DNA from: an uncultured Clostridia bacterium
Lineage (GTDB): Bacteria; Bacillota; Clostridia; Christensenellales; DUVY01
DNA: 5,557 nt
NCBI GenBank assembly: GCA_937895465.1
Contig: CALAYY010000231.1
Coordinates: 1-5,557 of the forward strand
Direction: 5' to 3'
The translations under genes and the position numbers were made by a program. Shown piece by piece: positions 1 to 5,557 of this stretch; position 1 is the stretch's first letter; each line of letters opens with the position of its first letter. The notes below the pieces were generated by a model. The model had not been told where the DNA came from. It saw nothing but the letters and a program-made list of their open reading frames with translations, and made no database searches.

Positions 1-1
1 C

Positions 2-2851
2 GTCGAAACCATAAAAAAAGCGGAAGACAGGGAGCTTTTTAAGGAAACTATGCAGGAAATCGGCGAACCTGTTATAGACAGCATAATAGTTGACAACGAA
101 AAAGACGCGGTAGATTTTGCCGAAAGCACAGGCTATCCTATTATTGTGCGCCCCGCCTACACGTTGGGCGGCACAGGCGGCGGAAAAGCAATAAATAAAC
201 AAGAACTCAAAGAAATAGCAACAAACGGTCTCAGACTTTCCCGTGTTCATCAGGCACTTATAGAAAAAGATATAAGCGGCTGGAAAGAAATAGAATATGA
301 AGTTATGCGTGACGGTAAAGGCAATGCTGTCACTATATGCAATATGGAAAACATTGATCCAGTAGGTGTTCATACAGGCGACAGCATTGTAGTAGCCCCC
401 TGTCAGACTTTGGGCGATAAAGAGACCCAAATGTTAAGAACAGCTGCTTTAAAGATAATTTCTACTTTAGGTATTGAAGGCGGTTGTAATGTACAGTTTG
501 CATTGCATCCTGAAAGCTTTGAATATGCTGTAATTGAAGTAAATCCAAGAGTATCCCGTTCTTCCGCTTTGGCTTCAAAAGCCACAGGTTATCCAATCGC
601 AAAAGTTGCATCCAAAATAGCTATAGGATACGGGTTAAATGAAATCACAAATGCTGTTACTCAATCAACCCTGGCTTGCTTTGAGCCCGCATTAGATTAT
701 TGCGTTGTAAAAATTCCAAGATGGCCTTTTGACAAGTTTATCCATGCCAATCGAACTTTAGGAACACAAATGAAAGCAACTGGCGAAGTTATGGCAATCA
801 GCTCAACTTTTGAAAGTGCACTTATGAAAGCAGTAAGGTCTTTGGAACTTAGACTGTATCATCTTCAATTACCAAAACTTATAAAAATATCAGATGATGA
901 AATATCCAAAATGTTACATGAAGTGACAGATGAAAGAATTTATGTAATAGCTGAAGCTTTGAGAAGAAATATAGGTATTGATGAAATTAACAATATAACC
1001 AAAATAGACAAATACTTTTTGCATAAGATTAACAATCTTATTATCTGGGAAAACAAGTTAAAGAATTTAAGTTTAAATGAACTAGATTACGATATATTGA
1101 AACGTTCAAAACAATATGGATTTACCGATAAGCTTATAGCAGAATTTGTTAAAGCTAAAAAGAATGATATAACACGGATACGAAAAAAATATAAGATTAA
1201 TCCAACTTTCAAATTAGTAGATACTTGTGCGGCAGAATTTGACGCCAAGACCCCCTATTATTATTCAACATATGACTCTGAAAATGAATCAATACGTTCA
1301 GATAAGAAAAAAGTATTAGTTCTTGGCTCAGGACCTATAAGAATTGGTCAGGGAATTGAATTTGATTATTGCTCTGTTCATTGTGTTTGGGCTTTGAAAG
1401 AAGCCGGATATGAAACAATCATTGCTAACAGCAATCCCGAAACGGTTTCTACTGATTTTGACACTTCTGATAAACTTTATTTTGAGCCGCTCACTCCTGA
1501 AGATATAGAAGCAATAGTTGAAAACGAAAAACCTGATGCTGCGATGGTACAATTTGGCGGTCAGACAGCAATAAAACTTACTAAGACTTTGGTTGAATTA
1601 GGTGTACCTATTATGGGCTCCAGCGAAGAAAGTATTGATGCAGCTGAAGACAGAGAAAAATTTGACGCTATACTGGAATCATGTAATATTCCCCGTCCTA
1701 AGGGGCTGGCTGTGTTTAGTAAAGCAAAAGCAGTTGCAGCCGCTAACTCATTAGGCTACCCTGTTTTAGTCAGACCTAGTTATGTCTTGGGTGGACAGGG
1801 AATGCAGATATGCTACAACGAAAACGACATAAAAGAATATATGGATATAATAAATACTGTAAAGCAAGAACATCCCGTTTTGATTGATAAATATCTTATG
1901 GGAAGAGAATTGGAAGTTGATGCTATTTGTGACGGAGAAGATATTCTGATACCCGGCATTATGGAACACTTAGAGCGTGCAGGAGTTCATAGCGGAGACA
2001 GTATTTCGGTTTATCCCACTCAGACTATCCCTGCTAAGATTAAGCAAAAAATTGTTGAATACTCATATAAATTGTCAATGGCACTCAAAGTAATTGGACT
2101 TGTCAATATTCAATTTGTTTATTATGAAAATGAGCTTTATGTAATAGAAGTTAATCCCCGTTCTTCAAGAACAATACCTTATATTTCTAAAGTTACTAAT
2201 GTGCCGTCTGTTGACCTTGCAACCGCATGCACAATAGGTAAAAAATTAAAGGACTTAGGATACGGAACAGGACTTTATCCTGAAAGCGCATATTGTGCTG
2301 TAAAAGTTCCTGTATTCTCTTTTGACAAGCTTAGAGGCGTAGAAATAAGCCTAGGTCCTGAAATGAAATCTACAGGCGAAGTTTTGGGTATTGATAAACA
2401 TTTTGGTCAGGCACTTTATAAGGGGCTTTTGGCTTCTGGTATAAAAGCGCCTATAGGCGGCGGAGTTCTTCTAACAGTTAATGACGAGGATAAAGCTGAA
2501 ATCGTGCCCGTAGCGGAAGAACTAAGAAAATTAGGATTTATACTTTATGCTACCAAAGGCACTTCTAAAGCACTTAATGAAAACGGCATTCCCACTATAA
2601 CTGTGGACAAAATCGGAGAAGGTCCTTTTGATATCTTCACCATTTTGAGTACAGGAAAAATCAGCCTGCTAGTTAATACCCCGCATCGAAACCGCAAAAA
2701 TGAAAGCGACGGACTCAAAATAAGACGCCGTTGTGTTGAGCTTTCAATCTCCTGCCTTACATGTATAGATACCGTCAATGCGCTTATATATGCGCTCAAA
2801 ATCAATAAGCGTGAGCCTGACCTTTCTATAATAGATATCACACAGATATAA
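2..2851 (+). CDS. carB: Carbamoyl-phosphate synthase large subunit, 5'-truncated by the window edge
   Basis: The large subunit uses two ATP, bicarbonate and glutamine-derived ammonia to make carbamoyl phosphate for pyrimidine and arginine synthesis in the cytoplasm, working with the CarA glutaminase. The frame is open from base 2; its first visible residues lead into AEDR (R at residue 10, matching E. coli R129), so about 119 N-terminal residues lie outside. The Met at base 50 is internal. Visible in order: first ATP-grasp unit with RPAYTLGGTGGG (R50), GVHTGDS (H124), NVQF (N163) and IEVNPRVSRSS (E179, N181); a helical oligomerisation region (about 284-430); second synthetase unit from about 436 with GPIRIGQGIEFDY, AAEDR (R551), RPSYVLGGQG (R591), GVHSGDS (H663) and IEVNPRSSRT (E716, N718); and an MGS-like allosteric domain (about 821-949) with TKGT at 851-854. 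The 949 visible residues plus the missing part fit the ~1070 usual length. No frameshift is seen. No carA or pyr gene is visible, so pathway branch and regulation cannot be told. Confidence 0.97.
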   Translation, partial: VETIKKAEDRELFKETMQEIGEPVIDSIIVDNEKDAVDFAESTGYPIIVRPAYTLGGTGGGKAINKQELKEIATNGLRLSRVHQALIEKDISGWKEIEYEVMRDGKGNAVTICNMENIDPVGVHTGDSIVVAPCQTLGDKETQMLRTAALKIISTLGIEGGCNVQFALHPESFEYAVIEVNPRVSRSSALASKATGYPIAKVASKIAIGYGLNEITNAVTQSTLACFEPALDYCVVKIPRWPFDKFIHANRTLGTQMKATGEVMAISSTFESALMKAVRSLELRLYHLQLPKLIKISDDEISKMLHEVTDERIYVIAEALRRNIGIDEINNITKIDKYFLHKINNLIIWENKLKNLSLNELDYDILKRSKQYGFTDKLIAEFVKAKKNDITRIRKKYKINPTFKLVDTCAAEFDAKTPYYYSTYDSENESIRSDKKKVLVLGSGPIRIGQGIEFDYCSVHCVWALKEAGYETIIANSNPETVSTDFDTSDKLYFEPLTPEDIEAIVENEKPDAAMVQFGGQTAIKLTKTLVELGVPIMGSSEESIDAAEDREKFDAILESCNIPRPKGLAVFSKAKAVAAANSLGYPVLVRPSYVLGGQGMQICYNENDIKEYMDIINTVKQEHPVLIDKYLMGRELEVDAICDGEDILIPGIMEHLERAGVHSGDSISVYPTQTIPAKIKQKIVEYSYKLSMALKVIGLVNIQFVYYENELYVIEVNPRSSRTIPYISKVTNVPSVDLATACTIGKKLKDLGYGTGLYPESAYCAVKVPVFSFDKLRGVEISLGPEMKSTGEVLGIDKHFGQALYKGLLASGIKAPIGGGVLLTVNDEDKAEIVPVAEELRKLGFILYATKGTSKALNENGIPTITVDKIGEGPFDIFTILSTGKISLLVNTPHRNRKNESDGLKIRRRCVELSISCLTCIDTVNALIYALKINKREPDLSIIDITQI

Positions 2852-2870
2852 TAAAAGCATATAAAATATT

Positions 2871-2901
2871 AAAAGGCTATATAGAGATGTATAGCCTTTT
2901 T
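2871..2901. terminator. Bidirectional intrinsic terminator shared by carB and dxs
   Basis: An 11-bp perfect inverted repeat, AAAAGGCTATA at 2871-2881 and TATAGCCTTTT at 2890-2900, encloses an 8-base loop. On the + strand the GGCTATA/TATAGCC core is followed by five T (2897-2901). On the - strand the same core is followed by four T, then AATATTTTAT. It begins 19 bases after the carB stop and lies 23 bases past the dxs stop, so it is well placed to end both convergent transcripts. Function is inferred from structure and position. Confidence 0.85.
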
Positions 2902-2923
2902 AAGTTTAATAAATTGATTATAT

Positions 2924-4765
2924 TTATTTAATCAAAAAATCAGCAATTTCTTTTGAAATCTTTTCTGCTGTAAAACCTAATGCGGTGTAAACTTCTTCAA
3001 TAGTGCCTAAAATTGAAACTTTTTCAGGCATTGCATAATGCTTTATTTTACACTTTTTGCTTTTGGAAACCAAATATTCAGCTATACTTGCTCCTAAACC
3101 GCCATGTAAAATATTGTCTTCCATTGTAATTATATATGACTTATCCAACAGCTTGTTCAAAAATTCATAATCAAGCGGTTTTATAAAACGAGCATTAATT
3201 ATGTTTAAATTGATGTTCTGACTTTTCAAAATTTCAGCAACTTCCAAGCCTAGTTTTAACATACTTCCGCCTGCTGCGACAATAAAAATATCTGAATCCG
3301 ATGACTTTAATAACTCCCATTTTCCATATTGTATAGGAGTATGTATATCAGTTTCAAGTACACTATCTTTTGGGTATCTTATAGCCAAAGGAGTTTTAAA
3401 ATCCAAAGACCATTTTAACAGCATTTCAAGTTCTTTGATATCTTTTGGTGAAGTTATAGTCATATCAGGCATTACGGACATATAAGAAAGATCATAAATT
3501 CCTTGATGAGTAACACCGTCAGCGCCTACAATCCCAGCTCGGTCAATACAAAATGTTACAGGTAACTTCATCAAACATACATCATGCAATACCTGGTCAA
3601 AACTGCGTTGTAAAAATGTCGAATAGATAACAACATACGGCTTTAAACCTGAAGCTGCAAGCCCTGCAGCCATGGTAACTGCATGTCCCTCACATATTGC
3701 CACATCAAAAAACCGATCAGGGTGTTCTTTCTTAAAGATTTCAAGTCCTGTACCCTCTGCCATTGCGGCAGTAATTGCTGCAACAAAATTATTTTCTTCG
3801 GCTAATTTGGTTAGGGTTTTTCCTAAAGCTTTAGAAAAAGAATGACCGTTGCTGTTATTATGAATAGAATTGATGCCATGGTATTCAACGGGATTTTTTT
3901 CGGCGCAAGGCAAGCCCTTGCCTTTTTGAGTAACTACATGGATAAGTACAGGCTCGTCCGATTCTTTTACATGCTGTAAAAATTCTATAAGATTGTCAAT
4001 ATTATGTCCATCAATAGGTCCAATATATTTTAGACCAAATTGTTCAAACATCTTACCATTTATTAATGCAAACTTTAGGTTGTCCCTGACTCTATTAAAG
4101 GTTTTAACTAAAAACTTACCTATGAGAGGTATTTGATTGATTATTTTAAGTGTCTTAAATTTGAAAGATGCATATCTTTTGCTTAAACGAACTTTGGATA
4201 AATGCCGATTAAGCCCCCCAACATTAGGCGATATAGACATATTGTTATCATTAAGTACAATTATCATTCGGGTTTTTGATGCTCCCAAATCATTTAGTGC
4301 CTCAAAAACCATACCGCCTGTCATAGCACCATCGCCTATAATAGAAACTACATTGTATTTTTCATTGCTTATATCTCTAGCTCGTGCAATACCCAAACCA
4401 GCCGAAATAGAAGTGCTGGCATGACCAGTATTAAATACATCATAACTGCTCTCATCACGATTAGGAAAACCGCTGATACCTTCATAAGAGCGAATTGTTT
4501 TTATTTGGTCTTTTCGACCTGTCAATATTTTGTGAATATATGCCTGATGCCCTACATCCCAAATGAATTTATCATACGGGGGTTCAAAAACATAAAATAA
4601 AGCAAGAGTCAGTTCAACCACGCCAAGATTAGATGCAAGGTGCCCGCCTGTTACCGTTACAGTATCAATCAAACATTGCCTTAACTCTTCAGCCAAAAGC
4701 TTTAACTCTTGTATATTAAGTGATTTTACATCCCCTGGTTCTCTGATTCTATCCAAAATCGGCAT
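2924..4765 (-). CDS. dxs: 1-deoxy-D-xylulose-5-phosphate synthase (DXS)
   Basis: DXS condenses pyruvate with D-glyceraldehyde 3-phosphate, using thiamine diphosphate and Mg2+, to give DXP, the entry step of the MEP isoprenoid pathway and a precursor for thiamine and pyridoxal in many bacteria. The 613-residue product is of normal length. Visible: TGGHLASNLG (H42), DVGHQAY (71-77), the ThDP/Mg signature from GDG (144-146) to LNDN (171-174), IGPIDGH (248-254), H296, the catalytic Glu in ICEGHAVT (E359, E. coli E370), YSTFLQR (R387), IDRAGIVGADGVTH (R409, D416, H420), RYPK (463-466), and a C-terminal transketolase domain from about 480. Two active-site neighbours are unusual: G360 where E. coli has Q371, and K466 where E. 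coli has phosphate-binding R478. I chose ATG at 4765 because GGTGA lies 7 bases upstream; a TTG at 4783, directly after the preceding stop, would add six residues but has no ribosome site. It lies 18 bases after the membrane-protein gene, so co-transcription is likely. Confidence 0.97.
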   Translation of the reverse strand: MPILDRIREPGDVKSLNIQELKLLAEELRQCLIDTVTVTGGHLASNLGVVELTLALFYVFEPPYDKFIWDVGHQAYIHKILTGRKDQIKTIRSYEGISGFPNRDESSYDVFNTGHASTSISAGLGIARARDISNEKYNVVSIIGDGAMTGGMVFEALNDLGASKTRMIIVLNDNNMSISPNVGGLNRHLSKVRLSKRYASFKFKTLKIINQIPLIGKFLVKTFNRVRDNLKFALINGKMFEQFGLKYIGPIDGHNIDNLIEFLQHVKESDEPVLIHVVTQKGKGLPCAEKNPVEYHGINSIHNNSNGHSFSKALGKTLTKLAEENNFVAAITAAMAEGTGLEIFKKEHPDRFFDVAICEGHAVTMAAGLAASGLKPYVVIYSTFLQRSFDQVLHDVCLMKLPVTFCIDRAGIVGADGVTHQGIYDLSYMSVMPDMTITSPKDIKELEMLLKWSLDFKTPLAIRYPKDSVLETDIHTPIQYGKWELLKSSDSDIFIVAAGGSMLKLGLEVAEILKSQNINLNIINARFIKPLDYEFLNKLLDKSYIITMEDNILHGGLGASIAEYLVSKSKKCKIKHYAMPEKVSILGTIEEVYTALGFTAEKISKEIADFLIK

Positions 4766-4772
4766 ATTTATT

Positions 4773-4777
4773 TCACC
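4773..4777 (-). promoter_or_regulatory. Ribosome binding site of dxs, deciding the start
   Basis: On the - strand GGTGA, part of the AGGAGGTGA consensus, sits 7 bases (AATAAAT) before the ATG at 4765. The competing TTG at 4783 is preceded only by the end of the upstream gene and has no purine-rich motif. This favours the 613-residue form over the 619-residue form. Confidence 0.65.
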
Positions 4778-4783
4778 AATCAA

Positions 4784-5407
4784 TTATTTAGTACGTGAAA
4801 AAATGGATAAGATTTTTCCTACCCCGGATACTATTTCCACACTTTTTGAAACTGCTACTTTTTTGCTGACAGCTTTCATACCCACTGTTATCGCTGCCAA
4901 AACAGCAGTTATTGCTACAGAAATTAAATTGGTCATAAAATCATTAGATCTTAATGCAACAATCAAAACCAAAGTTGCGCTTGCCGCCCCGCTAATAATA
5001 TTGCAAATGTCACCAATAATATCTGAACAAATACTGCCTACAATGTCACTGTTTTTGATAAGTTTTAGACTGACTTTAGCACCTTTAACTTTTTTCGCTG
5101 CCATAGAATAAAACGGCTTTTCTTCACACGATGCTACAGCCATCCCTATCATATCAAATATTACACCTATTATTATGAGTATAACGATAACAATGATTAT
5201 TATGGTTATTCCTGCATCCGTCATTATAGCCGAAGATATTACATTAAATAAAACCGAAAGAATAATGGTTATCAAAAACGCCTTTAATGGCCAAAACTTT
5301 GAACCTGATTTCGGTTTTTCTTTTTTCTTTTTTTGTTTTTGGTCTTGCTCTTGTTCTTTTGCTAGATAATTATTACTATAACTATTACTGTCGCCTTCTT
5401 CTTCCAA
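4784..5407 (-). CDS. Small multi-pass membrane protein with a Lys/Gln-rich tail, possibly CorB-like; function unknown
   Basis: Function is not known. Numbering from the TTG at 5413, the 209-residue product has a polar, low-complexity N-terminal tail (1-40, rich in E, Q, K), then hydrophobic stretches at about 44-64, 69-94, 130-154 and 159-180, with a basic C-terminus. There is no signal peptide cleavage motif. A polar segment between the second and third stretches carries EEKPFYSMAAKKVKGAK (97-113), followed by SDIVGSICSDIIGDICNIISGA. From memory this pattern recurs in short Bacillota proteins labelled CorB-like or Mg/Co transporter, perhaps akin to the DUF21 membrane part of CorB/CNNM proteins; no CBS domains are present, so transport is only a guess. 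No ATG occurs before residue 64 and an in-frame stop lies at 5426-5428. TTG at 5413 is 3 bases from AAGGA, TTG at 5407 is 9 bases away, so I prefer 5407 (207 residues). It is followed after 18 bases by dxs. Confidence 0.85.
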   Translation of the reverse strand: MEEEGDSNSYSNNYLAKEQEQDQKQKKKKEKPKSGSKFWPLKAFLITIILSVLFNVISSAIMTDAGITIIIIVIVILIIIGVIFDMIGMAVASCEEKPFYSMAAKKVKGAKVSLKLIKNSDIVGSICSDIIGDICNIISGAASATLVLIVALRSNDFMTNLISVAITAVLAAITVGMKAVSKKVAVSKSVEIVSGVGKILSIFSRTK

Positions 5408-5416
5408 AGCCAATAA

Positions 5417-5421
5417 TCCTT
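5417..5421 (-). promoter_or_regulatory. Ribosome binding site of the membrane-protein gene
   Basis: AAGGA on the - strand follows a run of A (complement of eight T at 5420-5427). It is 3 bases from the TTG at 5413 and 9 bases from the TTG at 5407; the second spacing is the usual one. It supports translation of this frame although no ATG is available. Confidence 0.55.
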
Positions 5422-5445
5422 TTTTTTAATTAGTATTACTATTTG

Positions 5446-5501
5446 GACGGCGAAATATATGAAAACTTTTATGTAAAACAATTCTCATATACTTCGCCGT
5501 C
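5446..5501. repeat. 56-base inverted repeat (long hairpin) in the leader of the membrane-protein/dxs unit
   Basis: The arms 5446-5465 and 5482-5501 begin and end with GACGGCGAA / TTCGCCGTC and match at 18 of 20 positions around a 16-base centre that itself contains TTTT-ATGT-AAAA. The two mismatches (A5455/C5492 and A5463/C5484) become U-G pairs in the - strand transcript, so that RNA could form an uninterrupted 20-bp stem. TTTG/CAAA outside the arms can add four pairs past one bulged base. No T tract follows on the - strand, so it is not a typical terminator. It could be a leader RNA structure, an operator, or a dispersed palindromic repeat; which one cannot be decided from one copy. Confidence 0.8.
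5454..5481 (-). promoter_or_regulatory. Weak sigma-A-type promoter candidate inside the inverted repeat
   Basis: On the - strand TTGTTT (5481-5476) and TATATT (5459-5454) are 16 bases apart. A start about 7 bases downstream, near 5447, would give a leader of about 40 bases before the TTG starts and would drive the membrane-protein gene and dxs. The -35 match is poor and AT-rich DNA gives such pairs by chance. If this promoter is used, the hairpin acts as DNA around the promoter, not as a whole RNA stem. Confidence 0.3.
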
Positions 5502-5557
5502 ACAAAATCAAAAATAATGTTTGTAGAGGTGACATATTAAGTAAACCTTGCGACATG
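5502..5557. other. Right-edge stretch with no supported gene
   Basis: A + strand frame is open from 5477 to the edge and ends in VCRGDILSKPCDM, with no clear start. On the - strand an 18-codon frame starts with ATG at 5556 and stops near 5500. Neither has a recognisable domain or a ribosome site I trust. The segment may be spacer or the end of a gene or element lying beyond the window. Confidence 0.3.

Noticed and set aside
50..52. ATG at base 50 as the carB start
   Set aside because: The frame continues upstream to the window edge with the conserved AEDR motif, so this Met is internal and the gene is truncated by the edge.
2545..2841. - strand frame of 98 codons opposite the carB C-terminus
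   Set aside because: carB is intact and in-frame here with a recognisable MGS-like domain; the reverse frame has no recognisable content.
4137..4424. Open + strand frame of 95 codons inside dxs
   Set aside because: It lies wholly opposite the ThDP-binding region of dxs, whose frame is fully conserved, and shows no family features; it is a shadow frame.
4781..4783. TTG at 4783 as the dxs start
   Set aside because: No ribosome site precedes it and it abuts the upstream stop; the ATG at 4765 has GGTGA at a 7-base distance and gives the usual DXS N-terminus.
4803..5369. Two + strand frames opposite the membrane-protein gene
   Set aside because: They mirror hydrophobic and low-complexity codons of the - strand gene and lack supporting ribosome sites; the - strand frame covers the whole interval and leads tightly into dxs.
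5446..5501. The palindrome as an intrinsic terminator of an upstream gene
   Set aside because: No T tract follows either arm on either strand, so it does not fit the rho-independent pattern.
1..5557. A CRISPR array, tRNA, phage or defence system
   Set aside because: I saw no regularly spaced repeats, no cloverleaf pattern and no gene of such families; the window is mostly housekeeping metabolism.

Overview
The window reads as a piece of chromosome from a low-GC Gram-positive bacterium (Bacillota, probably class Clostridia). The signs are AT-rich coding and spacer DNA, A-rich codon choice, TTG start codons with purine-rich Shine-Dalgarno sites, and clostridial-type residues in the two recognisable enzymes. 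No rRNA or other taxonomic marker is present, so a finer placement is not supported.

Left half, + strand (2-2851): the last ~89 % of carB, the large subunit of carbamoyl-phosphate synthase. It is cut off by the left edge just before the AEDR motif of the first ATP-grasp unit and is otherwise intact to its stop codon. A strong hairpin (2871-2901) follows and can end transcription from both sides.

Right half, - strand (5407 down to 2924): a compact two-gene unit. The first gene (5407-4784) encodes a small membrane protein of about 207 residues with a long Lys/Gln/Glu-rich tail and about four hydrophobic segments. It recalls a poorly characterised Bacillota family sometimes labelled CorB-like. 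Eighteen bases downstream is dxs (4765-2924), encoding 1-deoxy-D-xylulose-5-phosphate synthase, the first enzyme of the MEP isoprenoid pathway. dxs is the last gene of its unit and runs convergently into the carB terminator.

Right end (5408-5557): a short non-coding leader with a ribosome binding site, a weak promoter candidate and a conspicuous 56-base inverted repeat. Both A/C mismatches in this repeat become G-U pairs in the transcript read toward the membrane-protein gene. The last ~50 bases hold no supportable gene.

The carB and dxs units are not functionally linked; they simply meet tail to tail. The least understood parts are the membrane protein, the palindromic leader, and a few unusual residues in the DXS active site. 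No mobile element, CRISPR array, tRNA or wholly new system is demonstrable here.
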